A DNA stretch of 64,000 nt from Paucilactobacillus kaifaensis (GCF_005405145.1 NZ_BJDM01000001.1:124001-188000), one strand, 5' to 3'; counted from the stretch's first letter, positions 8,976-17,131 are shown. Notes: generated from the sequence alone by a model not told the origin. Translations and numbers: made by a program.

Positions 8976-10295
8976 ATGGAAACAACTACAGAAGCTTTAC
9001 AAACGAACAAATCACAATCAATTGAACGTGACCCTATCAAAACAGTCATTTTTGCATCAATGATCGGAACTGCGGTTGAATTTTTTGACTTCTACGCTTA
9101 TGGAACTGCTGCGGCTACATATTTCCCGAAAGTGTTTTTCCCATCTCTAACCCCAACAATTGCCATTTTACTTAGTTTACTTACATTTGGGGTTGCCTTT
9201 GTTGCCCGCCCACTAGGATCATTTATTTTTGGGCACTTTGGTGACAAAATTGGCCGTAAAAAAACATTGGTGGTCTCACTAATTTTAATGGGTGGTTCTA
9301 CTGTTTTAATTGGATTTCTACCTAGCTTCGAAACAATTGGAATGGCCTCAATTTTACTCTTATGTCTTTGTCGCTTCGTTCAAGGAATTGGTCTTGGTGG
9401 CGAATGGTCAGGTGCCGTGTTGGTTGCAACTGAAAATGCACCTGAAAACAAACGTGCACTTTACGGTTCATTCCCAGAGCTGGGTGCACCACTCGGGTTC
9501 TTTTTATGTAATGGATTATTTTTCGTCCTAGAATCCTTTTTGACGCCTGCACAAATGGTGAGCTTTGGCTGGAGAATTCCGTTCTTGGCTTCAGCTGTGA
9601 TGGTTTTCATTGGTTTATGGGTTCGTAAGAGATTACAAGAAACACCATTATTCAGAATGGCCCAAACCGAGGAAAACGTGACTAAGTCACCACTTAAAGA
9701 AGTCTTCAAAACTAGCTGGAGACAAATTCTAAAAGGTACGTTCATCGTGGCCGTTTCATACACATTTTTCTTTACACTATCTACTTGGTCACTGACCTTT
9801 GCGACAACTAATTTAGGCTTTAGTAATCGTGAATTCTTGCTCCTCTTAATGTCCGCCATCGTGATGTTTGCCGCTGTTATCTTGGGTTCATCCTATCTAG
9901 CTGATCGTTGGGGTCGCAAGAAATTACTAATGAGTTCAACTGCTGCTATCGCTGTTTTTTCAGTTGTTTTCCCTTACTTTTTAATGGGGCAACACAATGT
10001 TCCTGGGGCCTGTGCGTTCCTATTCATCGGCTTTTTCTTGATGGGATTGGTTTACGGCCCAATCGGAGCCGTATTGCCTGAACTGTTCTCTACTAAAGTA
10101 CGCTACTCGGGTTCAGCTTTAGCCTATAATTTATCAGCAATCGTTGGGGCCGCATTTGCTCCAACAATCGCCACTTGGTTAGCTGCTAACTGGGGATTGA
10201 AGACAGTGGGTCTTTACCTCGGTATTATGGCTGTAGTTTCATTTATTGCCCTTGCGGTAACTCCTGAAACAAAACACATTGATTATACAAAATAA
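8976..10295 (+). CDS. MHS-family MFS transporter
   Basis: 439 residues with about 12 membrane segments. GTAVEFFDFYAYGTAA, followed by FVARPLGSFIFGHFGDKIGRKK (residues 75-97), is the signature of the metabolite:H+ symporter family (ProP/PcaK/KgtP-like). RFVQGIGLGGEWSGAV near residue 135 is a second family motif, and DRWGRKK near 310 is the repeated loop. ATG at 8976 with AGGAAGTGA upstream. The substrate is not defined by sequence. The Ile/Val attenuator suggests a branched-chain amino acid, keto acid or related compound (inference). Transcribed toward oriC. Confidence 0.85.
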   Translation: METTTEALQTNKSQSIERDPIKTVIFASMIGTAVEFFDFYAYGTAAATYFPKVFFPSLTPTIAILLSLLTFGVAFVARPLGSFIFGHFGDKIGRKKTLVVSLILMGGSTVLIGFLPSFETIGMASILLLCLCRFVQGIGLGGEWSGAVLVATENAPENKRALYGSFPELGAPLGFFLCNGLFFVLESFLTPAQMVSFGWRIPFLASAVMVFIGLWVRKRLQETPLFRMAQTEENVTKSPLKEVFKTSWRQILKGTFIVAVSYTFFFTLSTWSLTFATTNLGFSNREFLLLLMSAIVMFAAVILGSSYLADRWGRKKLLMSSTAAIAVFSVVFPYFLMGQHNVPGACAFLFIGFFLMGLVYGPIGAVLPELFSTKVRYSGSALAYNLSAIVGAAFAPTIATWLAANWGLKTVGLYLGIMAVVSFIALAVTPETKHIDYTK

Positions 10296-10303
10296 TTCCC
10301 TCT

Positions 10304-10343
10304 AAAAAACTGCTTAAAATAAAATTATTTTAAGCAGTTTTTT
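10304..10343 (+). terminator. terminator of the MHS transporter gene
   Basis: AAAAAACTGCTTAAAAT / ATTTTAAGCAGTTTTTT perfect stem with a 6-nt loop. Confidence 0.85.
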
Positions 10344-10358
10344 AGTTTCGCGTGAAAC

Positions 10359-10411
10359 AAAAAAAGCAGGTGCCCACAATTTACTTGCGTAAATTTACCC
10401 GCTTGTTTGTT
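10359..10411 (-). terminator. terminator of the Dps-like/HMA operon
   Basis: In the minus direction, an outer stem AAGCGGGT/ACCTGCTT encloses an inner hairpin AATTTAC-GCAA-GTAAATT, followed by TTTTTTT. Confidence 0.7.
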
Positions 10412-10439
10412 ATTCAAATTTTAGATTAAATAATACTAT

Positions 10440-10988
10440 TTATTCTTCGTCGTCATCGTCTTCTTCGGTCAATCCATCCCACGCTTGCTTGCCAAGTACG
10501 GCTTGCAAAGTTTGAATTGTATGATTGTTATGCCCACGTAATGCAGTTAAGAATGCTGCCATTGCTGGCCGAGTTTCTTTTTGTGCTAATACGATTGCTC
10601 GGTCGATAAACATGTTTTGAGTCGCAAAGTCGTGAACAGTAATATCAACTAATTCTTCAGTTGTTAAATACTTGTTCCGACCGTTTTCTTCTAACATCGA
10701 ATACTTAACGTATTCCGCCACAGTCGAAGGTGGTAATTCATTCTCATCTAACAATACTCCAGCTAACTGGTCAAATTCATTACGGCCTTGCTCAATCAAT
10801 TTATCATATACAGGCTTTAATTGTAGTGACTGAATGCCTTTTAAATACCAACGTGTTTGGTGTAGCTTAACGTTATTAATAAGTAAGTTGGATAAAATAT
10901 GGCCGGTCATCGCTCCTGCAGTTGGTTTGTGATGATCTAAATCTGCCTGTTTTAATTCTGCCTCGTATTGTGTGTCTACATTAGTCAT
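10440..10988 (-). CDS. Dps/ferritin-like protein with an altered ferroxidase site
   Basis: 182 residues of helical ferritin-like pattern. LSNLLINNVKLHQTRWYLKG near residues 32-51 aligns with the LHNFHWYVKG helix of Dps and keeps the first histidine. The second ligand block of Dps (FFTLHEKF, then DEIAERI) is replaced here by LQLKPVYDKL and NEFDQLAGVL, so the canonical His/Asp/Glu set is not all present. The C-terminus is a run of acidic residues. GGAGG precedes the ATG. It lies 3 nt after the HMA-domain gene, so the two are one operon driven by the FNR-type promoter at about 11279-11325. Role in iron/DNA protection is a family expectation only. Confidence 0.75.
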   Translation of the reverse strand: MTNVDTQYEAELKQADLDHHKPTAGAMTGHILSNLLINNVKLHQTRWYLKGIQSLQLKPVYDKLIEQGRNEFDQLAGVLLDENELPPSTVAEYVKYSMLEENGRNKYLTTEELVDITVHDFATQNMFIDRAIVLAQKETRPAMAAFLTALRGHNNHTIQTLQAVLGKQAWDGLTEEDDDDEE

Positions 10989-10991
10989 TAA

Positions 10992-11234
10992 TTAAGCCTC
11001 CTTAGCTAGTTCTTTTTCTTTAACTTTGTCTACTGAATAACCCAGCTTTTCCACTACGTCTGCTAATTCTTGTGCACTAGTTTTAGTATCATCAAACTCT
11101 GCCTTAACCTTGCTAGCATTAAACAGTACCTTAACTTTCTCAACACCATCTTGATGAGCAACCGCATGTTCAATTTTAGTCATACATGATGGGCAAGTAA
11201 GTGCTTCTAGTTGTAAAATTGCTCGTTTTGTCAT
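10992..11234 (-). CDS. heavy-metal-associated (HMA) domain protein, CopZ-like
   Basis: 80 residues forming one HMA ferredoxin-like fold. ALTCPSCMTKIEHAV carries the CxxC metal-binding pair (residues 14 and 17), but the Met of the usual MxCxxC is Leu. A lysine-rich tail follows residue 70. Such proteins hand soft or transition metals to P1B ATPases, one of which is encoded at 11509-13416. First gene of the operon with the Dps-like gene. The promoter carries an FNR-type box. Confidence 0.85.
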   Translation of the reverse strand: MTKRAILQLEALTCPSCMTKIEHAVAHQDGVEKVKVLFNASKVKAEFDDTKTSAQELADVVEKLGYSVDKVKEKELAKEA

Positions 11235-11278
11235 AATTAGTTCCTCCTTTGTGAAACTATCTTTCTTTGATTGTCTTT

Positions 11279-11284
11279 ATTCTA
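11279..11284 (-). promoter_or_regulatory. -10 of the HMA/Dps operon
   Basis: TAGAAT on the minus strand at 11284-11279, no clear -35. The FNR-type box lies 22 nt upstream of it, so its centre is near -41.5 if transcription starts 7 nt after the -10. Confidence 0.55.
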
Positions 11285-11303
11285 CTGAGAATCATGTTTT
11301 AAA

Positions 11304-11325
11304 AACTTGATTCAAATCAAGTTTT
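11304..11325. promoter_or_regulatory. FNR-type operator (TTGAT-N4-ATCAA), copy 1
   Basis: AACTTGATTCAAATCAAGTT is a perfect palindrome containing TTGATTCAAATCAA at 11307-11320. The same 22 bp, including the flanking TT, recur at 13534-13555. The rest of 11326-11508 shows nothing recognisable. Confidence 0.8.
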
Positions 11326-11508
11326 ACCATCTTTTTTATAATCTTTTTTCATCTCTTAATACTGTTATATTTTTGACAACCATAATACGACAAAAGCCGT
11401 AAATACAATGGATGCGCATACCGGTGCACCCCTCAATCAGAAAAAGTTCAAGAACATCTAACTATTAAGTGCGGAAAACCCCACCATAAAACCCGAAATT
11501 AATTCTGC

Positions 11509-13416
11509 TTACTTCATCGCAGGTGTTACCTGTTGTGGTTTTGCTACTTGTGGTGCCTTACCGTATCGAATCAGTCGCATTGCATTAAAGATAACTACCA
11601 AGATACTTGCTTCATGGACAAACATCCCACTGGCCATGTAAATAAACCCAGCAATTAATCCAATCAATAAGAAGGCTACCACCCCAATCGCAATGGTGAT
11701 GTTTTCTTTTGTGTTCAAAACTGTCTTCTTAGCTAAACCATAGGCATGAACCAGCGCTTCAAAACTCGATTGCATTAAAACAACATCAGATGTTTCAATA
11801 GCAACATCTGTTCCACTTCCCATTGCAATTCCGATATTGGCAGTGGCAATGGATGGACTATCGTTAATTCCGTCACCAACAAATGCAACGTTACGCCCAT
11901 CTTGTTGGAATTTTTTAACAAACTCGACCTTTTGTTCCGGCATTAATTCAGCATGAACTTCATCAATTCCAACTTGCTGAGCAACATAGTCTGCTGTCGC
12001 TTTATTGTCACCTGTTAACATAACTAAATGTTTGGCACCTTTGTCACGTAATGACTGTAATTGTTCGGCTACTTCTGGGCGAATAATATCAGAAATAGCC
12101 ACAATCAAATCAACCTTGCCATCAACTGCAATAACCACAACTGAACTGCCAGTAGCTTGTAATTCATCTAAGTCTTTAATTTGTTGATCAGTCATTTTAA
12201 CTTCATGTGCGCGCATCAACTTATGGTTACCAGCCAAGATTTCATGATTATCGATCTGTGCAATCATTCCTTGACCCTTAACTGTTTGATTATCTTCTAC
12301 AGCCAAGTTTTTAAACTCGTAAGCTTTAGTATCTGCATAATCAACAATTGCCCGTCCTAATGGATGATCTGATAGACTTTCAACTTTAGCAGTTAGTGCA
12401 AAAGTCTTAGCTAGATCTCCACCATAGTTCTTAACAGCTGAAACGGATGTATTTCCCTTAGTTAAAGTTCCCGTTTTATCAAAGACAAAAGTATCAATTT
12501 TAGAGAAGGTGTCCATTGCTTCGCCACCCTTAACTAAAATTCCGCGCTTAGCACCGTTACCAATTCCAGCCACATTTGATACAGGAGCACCGATAACCAA
12601 AGCACCAGGGCAACCAAGTACTAAGACTGTGATCGCTAACTTAAAATCACGCGAAAAGATAAATACTAGTAATGCAATGATGAGGACAGCTGGTGTGTAG
12701 TACTGTGAAAACCGATCGATAAATTTCTCGGCATGCGATTTTGTATCCTGGGCGTCTTCGACTAATTCAATGATCTTAGCAAATGTTGTATCATCACCAA
12801 CCTTAGTAGCTTCAATCTTTAAATACCCATCACTAAGCATTGTGCCAGAGAAAACATCATCTTTAACCTGCTTACCAACTTCACGTGATTCACCAGTCAC
12901 AACTGATTCATCTGTGTAACCGTGACCTTCAATAACTTTGCCATCAACCGGAATGGAACCTCCTGTTTTAACTAAGACAATGTCGCCTTCATCAACATCG
13001 TCAACATCCACTTCTTCGGTTGTCCCATCATCTTGCACAATCGTGGCAGTTGTTGGCGCCATTTCAGTTAGTGACTTAATTGATTGACGAGTCTTGGCCA
13101 ATGTCCGCTCTTCAAGATAACTACCAAATAAGAATAGAAAAGTAACAATTGCAGATTCGTTATATTCACCAATGATGAATGCACCGATAACGGCAATGCT
13201 GACTAATAATTCAATACTAACGACTTTAACCTTCAACGCCTGATATGCGTGCATCATAATTGGTACAGCTGCGATAACAGAAGCTATTGCTAAAATAATA
13301 TCGTAGCCCACCACATTTCCCAGGAAATATTTACTGAAGAACCCTGCTACAATTAAAATCGCTGTAATTAATGTAATTTGAGTATTATGATCCTGAATAA
13401 ATTTTTGAAATTTCAT
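11509..13416 (-). CDS. P1B-type heavy-metal ATPase with CPG motif
   Basis: 635 residues. Visible are the TGES actuator loop (DESVVTGESREVG), the phosphorylation site DKTGTLTKG near residue 310, HPLGRAI (HP locus), the hinge GDGINDSPSIA near 525, and about eight membrane segments. The transmembrane metal motif reads VLGCPGALVIGAPVS, so CPG stands where CPC, SPC or CPH is usual. There is no N-terminal HMA domain; a free HMA protein is encoded nearby. The frame begins with GTG at 13425, but AAGGAG sits 8 nt before the ATG at 13416. It probably exports a transition metal; the ion cannot be told. Promoter with FNR-type box. Confidence 0.88.
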   Translation of the reverse strand: MKFQKFIQDHNTQITLITAILIVAGFFSKYFLGNVVGYDIILAIASVIAAVPIMMHAYQALKVKVVSIELLVSIAVIGAFIIGEYNESAIVTFLFLFGSYLEERTLAKTRQSIKSLTEMAPTTATIVQDDGTTEEVDVDDVDEGDIVLVKTGGSIPVDGKVIEGHGYTDESVVTGESREVGKQVKDDVFSGTMLSDGYLKIEATKVGDDTTFAKIIELVEDAQDTKSHAEKFIDRFSQYYTPAVLIIALLVFIFSRDFKLAITVLVLGCPGALVIGAPVSNVAGIGNGAKRGILVKGGEAMDTFSKIDTFVFDKTGTLTKGNTSVSAVKNYGGDLAKTFALTAKVESLSDHPLGRAIVDYADTKAYEFKNLAVEDNQTVKGQGMIAQIDNHEILAGNHKLMRAHEVKMTDQQIKDLDELQATGSSVVVIAVDGKVDLIVAISDIIRPEVAEQLQSLRDKGAKHLVMLTGDNKATADYVAQQVGIDEVHAELMPEQKVEFVKKFQQDGRNVAFVGDGINDSPSIATANIGIAMGSGTDVAIETSDVVLMQSSFEALVHAYGLAKKTVLNTKENITIAIGVVAFLLIGLIAGFIYMASGMFVHEASILVVIFNAMRLIRYGKAPQVAKPQQVTPAMK

Positions 13417-13508
13417 TTTTTTCACTCCTTGTATTATTGTTTGCTTAAACTAACAAAACCAGTTAACAACTTTGATCAGGAGTTGCAGGTTTCTGATTAA
13501 CTGTCACT

Positions 13509-13514
13509 ATCATA
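13509..13514 (-). promoter_or_regulatory. -10 of the P1B ATPase gene
   Basis: TATGAT on the minus strand (13514-13509), 22 nt from the FNR-type box, the same spacing as at the HMA promoter. An overlapping TATTAT at 13517-13512 is an alternative. Confidence 0.5.
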
Positions 13515-13533
13515 ATAGCGATGCTGATATTTG

Positions 13534-13555
13534 AACTTGATTCAAATCAAGTTTT
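13534..13555. promoter_or_regulatory. FNR-type operator (TTGAT-N4-ATCAA), copy 2
   Basis: 22 bp identical to 11304-11325, with TTGATTCAAATCAA at 13537-13550. Confidence 0.8.
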
Positions 13556-13571
13556 GCAAATTAATTTATGT

Positions 13572-13607
13572 AAAAAAAACACCTTCGAGTTTTTTCGAAA
13601 GTGTTTT
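13572..13607 (-). terminator. terminator of padA
   Basis: AAAACAC-TTCGA / TTCGAA-GTGTTTT stem with an eight-T run in the minus direction. Confidence 0.75.
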
Positions 13608-13617
13608 ATATCAAAGC

Positions 13618-14157
13618 TTATTTATTAATCCGTCGATATTGGTCGTCAAAGTAACGACCATTGCGAATATCATCTGGCATCCCTTCATAAGGTGCTTCAC
13701 TAATGACATCTTCATTATTTCGACCAGCAGCGCCCATATAAGTAATGTTGGCAAACTCCGGCACTACCAATTTAGGATATGTTTCGTACTTCTCACGCGA
13801 TTCTTCCATGAGAGCAATGTGCTCATTTTGATATGTCACCGTGATTTCTGGATGTTCCTCAACCCACTTAGGGAAAAAGATTGTGCCGTGAAGCTTCTTT
13901 TCGTTTGGTAAAAAGTCCAATGCAACATCTGTGCCAGTTGGTTCTGTCCATGAAATCTTGTAAACACCAGCTGTTAACATCACAATGTCTGCCTCTTGAT
14001 CTGTCACCCAACGACCAGCAACCATTCCACCATGAATTCGATAATCAACCGTATGACCGTTTTTAGCATACCATTCGTATTCCCAACCATTATCATAAGT
14101 GTAAATAAAATGAGTTCCCAAAAAGTCATCAAGTGTTGCGAAAGTTTTTTCTGTCAT
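13618..14157 (-). CDS. padA: phenolic acid decarboxylase
   Basis: 179 residues, the family length. It decarboxylates hydroxycinnamic acids (p-coumaric, caffeic, ferulic) to vinyl phenols, a detoxification step of plant-associated lactobacilli. [19 protein letters not shown] and [13 protein letters not shown] are conserved. Tyr19, Tyr21, Arg49 and Glu72 match, with an offset of one, the catalytic Tyr18, Tyr20, Arg48 and Glu71 known for the L. plantarum enzyme. Divergent from padR, with a palindromic operator between them. Confidence 0.95.
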   Translation of the reverse strand: MTEKTFATLDDFLGTHFIYTYDNGWEYEWYAKNGHTVDYRIHGGMVAGRWVTDQEADIVMLTAGVYKISWTEPTGTDVALDFLPNEKKLHGTIFFPKWVEEHPEITVTYQNEHIALMEESREKYETYPKLVVPEFANITYMGAAGRNNEDVISEAPYEGMPDDIRNGRYFDDQYRRINK

Positions 14158-14182
14158 TGTTTAACGTCTCCTTTAATTTTAT

Positions 14183-14202
14183 ACATGTATTTATTTACAT
14201 GT
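14183..14202. promoter_or_regulatory. PadR operator between padA and padR
   Basis: Palindrome ACATGTATTTATTTACATGT (ATGTA-N6-TACAT) in the padA leader/promoter region, the form of PadR sites known from lactic acid bacteria. A TATAAA candidate -10 for padA adjoins it on the minus strand. Confidence 0.75.
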
Positions 14203-14258
14203 TTTATAATACTTGATCATGTTATACTGGTCTCATCAAATTGTCAAGGAGTTCAGCA

Positions 14259-14804
14259 ATGGCACAACGAAATAAACTAAAATTTATTATTCTCGGACTA
14301 TTAAGTGAAAAGGAACTAACCGGCTATGACATCACAAAAGCTTTCGATTCTGATATTGGTGAGTTCTGGTCAGCCAACCACAGCCAAATTTATCCTTTAC
14401 TAAAACGACTTGAAGACGATCAACTAATCAGTCATCGACTTACTATTACGGGAGAAAAACTCGAAAAAAAAGTCTATTCAATTACTGATCAAGGGGCCAA
14501 AGAACTCAACCAATGGATTGGTGAACCAACTCCTGCTTTGTCTGCCACCAAGGATGAATTCATTTTGAAATTGTATTTCATCCGTAAAAACAACGATCCA
14601 CGCTTAGCACCAATGTTGACAGAGCAACTTAACTTACATAAAAATAAGTTAATTCATTTACAGCAGCAAATGGAGAAAAAATTTCACAACCAAAGTGATA
14701 AAAATAATTTTGGTCATTTTTTAATTTTGCAGCATGCGATTCAGCGTGAGAATGGTTATACAAACTGGTTAATAGAAACCATTCAAGGACTGAAATCAAA
14801 ATGA
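14259..14804 (+). CDS. padR: PadR-family transcriptional repressor
   Basis: 181 residues. An N-terminal winged helix (FIILGLLSEKELTGYDITKAF, then FWSANHSQIYPLLKRLEDDQLI) matches PadR, and a C-terminal coiled-coil dimerisation region follows (residues 100-180). In related bacteria PadR represses padA until phenolic acid is present, and the divergent position supports that here. Start is the ATG at 14259 with AAGGAG 7 nt upstream, not the earlier in-frame codon. TGT-TATACT just upstream is an extended -10. Confidence 0.92.
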   Translation: MAQRNKLKFIILGLLSEKELTGYDITKAFDSDIGEFWSANHSQIYPLLKRLEDDQLISHRLTITGEKLEKKVYSITDQGAKELNQWIGEPTPALSATKDEFILKLYFIRKNNDPRLAPMLTEQLNLHKNKLIHLQQQMEKKFHNQSDKNNFGHFLILQHAIQRENGYTNWLIETIQGLKSK

Positions 14805-14861
14805 GATGACTGATTTTTGTATTTAAGACTATGTTCACAGCTGTAACAGTTCCATAAATAA

Positions 14862-14905
14862 AAAAAATGACAAGACCAGATGCAAAAACTGGTTTTGTCA
14901 TTTTT
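14862..14905 (+). terminator. terminator after padR
   Basis: AAAAATGACAA-ACCAG / CTGGTTTTGTCATTTTT hairpin with U-run. Confidence 0.75.
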
Positions 14906-15023
14906 CACGTTATATACCCACTTTTAACCACGTCTATTCGCTCTCTTTTTGATTTGCAACCATTCGGTGCTCCCCTTTTCATTGCTCCCTGTCTATACTA
15001 AAATCGAATAGGAGGAGATTAGG

Positions 15024-15569
15024 ATGAAAATTGGGTATCAGATTCAAACTTATCGTGAACAACATGGTTTATCTCAAACTGAACTTGCTGCAAAACTGCA
15101 TATTTCACGACAATCAATATCAAAATGGGAGAGTGGTGCCGCGTTGCCAACTTTTGCAAATGTTGTTGCCATCAGTAATTTATTCGATATTTCCATTGAT
15201 GACTTAGTTCGCGGTGATCTGTCATTAATGAGTAGTCTTACCGCTGGCAACAAGGAACCTCTTAGTCGTATTTTTAAAATCTTCTTTGGTGGTTTAGCTC
15301 TTGGAATCATAATATACATTATGGTACTTGCCTTTAATATCAACATTGAAACTTACAATTACTGGGCAGACTTACCGAAATTTATTTTATTTATTTTAAT
15401 ATTATTTACCATTAATTGGCGGCAGTTCAACCGGTCACTCTCGTCAAAGACAGTAGTCTTAGGGGTTATTTTGTTCGCCATCATCCTTGCACCAACAATT
15501 TTTGAAAATGTTTCTGCAGCTATTCATAGTACAACTTGGATTCAAAAAGGTTACAGTTCTTTCAAATAA
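15024..15569 (+). CDS. XRE-family regulator with C-terminal membrane segments
   Basis: 181 residues. Residues 1-65 are a HTH_3 domain (LSQTELAAKLHISRQSISKWESG, with recognition helix SRQSISKWE). Residues 90-170 contain three hydrophobic segments, so the regulator is probably membrane-anchored. AGGAGGA lies 7 nt before the ATG. Such one-component membrane regulators are common in Lactobacillales; the target is unknown. A short hairpin (AATACT/AGTATT, 15584-15601) with few T follows the gene as a weak terminator. Confidence 0.8.
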   Translation: MKIGYQIQTYREQHGLSQTELAAKLHISRQSISKWESGAALPTFANVVAISNLFDISIDDLVRGDLSLMSSLTAGNKEPLSRIFKIFFGGLALGIIIYIMVLAFNINIETYNYWADLPKFILFILILFTINWRQFNRSLSSKTVVLGVILFAIILAPTIFENVSAAIHSTTWIQKGYSSFK

Positions 15570-15693
15570 CTAATAATAAGCATAATACTTTCGTTAGTAT
15601 TTTTAGATTGGTATAGTTGTTATTACAGATAGAACTTTATTACCACTAGCTTTTTATAATCACACCGACGAAGCAGTCAAGGAGGATACAAGA

Positions 15694-16128
15694 ATGGCAT
15701 GGAACATGAAGGACTACCCAGTATCAATGAAAAATATGGACCAATTAGAACGAAAAAAGGCAATCGATATTGCGAATGCATTATTGGCAGATGGTTACCC
15801 AGACGATCGGGCAATTCCGATTGCAATGAGTCAAGCTGAAAAATGGTATGAAAATGCACGTGAACAAGAAAAACGTGCTTTTATTAAAGAAGACAATCCT
15901 AGCAAAAATGATCAACATGACATCAATGAGCGTAATGCAGAATTAATTGATGCCAATGAAGTCGTTAAATATACCGACAACGGTTGGGCGGTAATGGCAC
16001 AAGGAGCTAAAAAAGCTAGTGCCATTTTTGACACAAAAAAAGAGGCCGTTGCTGCTGCTAAAAGTATTGCCCGAAATAAACGATCAAACGTCAAGGAGTA
16101 TCGCAAAGACGGTAGCCTTATTGATTAA
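15694..16128 (+). CDS. DUF2188-domain protein
   Basis: 144 residues, soluble and charged. Residues 1-60 hold a helical region (MDQLERKKAIDIANALLADG) resembling an uncharacterised N-terminal domain found with DUF2188. Residues 88-140 (YTDNGWAVMAQGAKKASAIFDTK, then EAVAAAKSIARNK) are the DUF2188 repeat pattern. AAGGAGG precedes the ATG. Monocistronic with a strong terminator. Molecular function is unknown; stress association is reported for some relatives but not evident here. Confidence 0.7.
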   Translation: MAWNMKDYPVSMKNMDQLERKKAIDIANALLADGYPDDRAIPIAMSQAEKWYENAREQEKRAFIKEDNPSKNDQHDINERNAELIDANEVVKYTDNGWAVMAQGAKKASAIFDTKKEAVAAAKSIARNKRSNVKEYRKDGSLID

Positions 16129-16142
16129 TTAATCACATCAGC

Positions 16143-16174
16143 AAAAGAGGAGTTGTCTGCACAACTCCTTTTTT
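16143..16174 (+). terminator. terminator of the DUF2188 gene
   Basis: GAGGAGTTGT-CTGC-ACAACTCC followed by six T. Confidence 0.88.
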
Positions 16175-16195
16175 ACTGAATCTAAACAGCTCCCA

Positions 16196-16777
16196 CTAAT
16201 CATCAATAATGAATTTCACTTTTCGCTGCAATTCAGGAATCACATCTGTTGTAAACCATTCATTACGTTTCATCCAGCCATAGTTAAGTGGCGATGGGTG
16301 TACTAGCGGAAAATAGTCAGGTAGGTAGTCTTGAAAATGGCGCACCGTTTGCGTCAGTGTTTTCTGCCGGTTAGTCAAATAATACTTTTGCGCGTACTGG
16401 CCAATTAATAATGTGAGTTTTATTTGAGGCATTAGTTCCAATAATGGCTCATGCCACTTTTCAGCAAAGCCCTTACGTGGTGGTAAATCACCGTGTAGCC
16501 CCTTACCAGGATAATAAAAATCGAGTGGCATAACCGCAATCTTACCAGAGTGATAAAACTCATCGTTTGAAACGCCCATCCAAGACCGGAGTCGGTCTCC
16601 ACTTGGATCATTCCAAAACGTCATCGATGCCTGTGCCTTGTTGCTGGGAGCTTGACTAATAATCATAATTTCAGCATTCGGCTCAATGTGGTAGAGTGGC
16701 TGGATTCCCTGCTCCGTGAATGATTTATTTGCTGGATCTTTTTGAATTGCTGCAAAAATTTCATCAGCTGTTTGCAT
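16196..16777 (-). CDS. uracil-DNA glycosylase superfamily protein
   Basis: 193 residues. IMIISQAPSNKAQASMTFW near residue 40 is the first UDG-superfamily loop, FYYPGKG near 90 the second, and HPSPLNYGWMKRNEWF near 160 the conserved HPSP element. Members of this subgroup remove damaged bases or have unproven activity. The frame opens four codons earlier with GTG, but AAGGTGA is correctly placed only for the ATG at 16777. Confidence 0.8.
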   Translation of the reverse strand: MQTADEIFAAIQKDPANKSFTEQGIQPLYHIEPNAEIMIISQAPSNKAQASMTFWNDPSGDRLRSWMGVSNDEFYHSGKIAVMPLDFYYPGKGLHGDLPPRKGFAEKWHEPLLELMPQIKLTLLIGQYAQKYYLTNRQKTLTQTVRHFQDYLPDYFPLVHPSPLNYGWMKRNEWFTTDVIPELQRKVKFIIDD

Positions 16778-16823
16778 AACTAATTTCACCTTCGTAAATA
16801 ACTTATTTCACTCATATCAGGGC

Positions 16824-16852
16824 TTGACAAGTGATTCAATTTGAACTAAATT
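16824..16852 (+). promoter_or_regulatory. promoter of the T-box transcript
   Basis: TTGACA at 16824-16829, 17-nt spacer, TAAATT at 16847-16852. Predicted start near 16859. Confidence 0.65.
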
Positions 16853-16870
16853 TTCATTAAACAGTATACA

Positions 16871-17131
16871 TTAAATATTGATGAGAAGAGTAACTGATTT
16901 TACCTTTTAGAGAGTGTTTGTCCGCTGAAAATAACACAGTGTACTAATTAGTGAAGATGAACTCGGAGTATTGGGCAGGTTAACGCTATGCCCACGAACG
17001 ACACCCGTTAGCATGTTGAACTCATTTGAGTTTTAAGGCAATCAGCTTGATTGTGAAAATAGGTGGCACCACGGTCTAATCGTAATCGTCCTTGTACAAA
17101 TAATAAATATTTGTATAGGACGATTTTTTAT
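16871..17131 (+). promoter_or_regulatory. T-box riboswitch, probable Asp (GAU) specifier
   Basis: Stem I shows AGTA (16889-16892) next to helix ACTGATT, pairing with AATTAGT at 16946-16952, then GAA (16953-16955), the loop-E partner. The triplet after that GAA is GAT (16956-16958). A lower helix GAG/CTC and the AGAGAG...GCTGAAA distal features are present. The T-box itself is AGGTGGCACCACGG at 17061-17074. Its variable base is C, which pairs with a G73 discriminator (Asp/Asn type) rather than A73. AAC and CTC overlap nearby and remain possible specifiers. The terminator stem is at 17084-17129. Confidence 0.88.
17084..17129 (+). terminator. regulated terminator of the T-box
   Basis: AATCGTCC-TACAAATA / TATTTGTA-AGGACGATT followed by TTTT. 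It competes with the T-box antiterminator. Confidence 0.85.

Noticed and set aside
8857-9063. 68-codon plus-strand frame starting with TTG upstream of the MHS transporter
   Set aside because: It runs through the attenuator hairpins and terminator, lacks a ribosome site, and overlaps the transporter start; the frame is a by-product.
9461-9859. Minus-strand 132-codon frame inside the MHS transporter gene
   Set aside because: Antisense shadow; no ribosome site and no protein-like pattern.
10344-10359. AGTTTCGCGTGAAACA as an eighth parS site
   Set aside because: Two differences from consensus, one of them in the core; it also adjoins a terminator. Kept out of the site count.
12005-12187. Plus-strand frame within the P1B ATPase gene
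   Set aside because: Antisense shadow without a ribosome site.
16959-16964. Leu (CTC) or Asn (AAC) as T-box specifier
   Set aside because: CTC pairs with GAG as the helix below the specifier loop, and the variable base of the T-box fits G73, not the A73 of tRNA-Leu. Asn remains a weak alternative.
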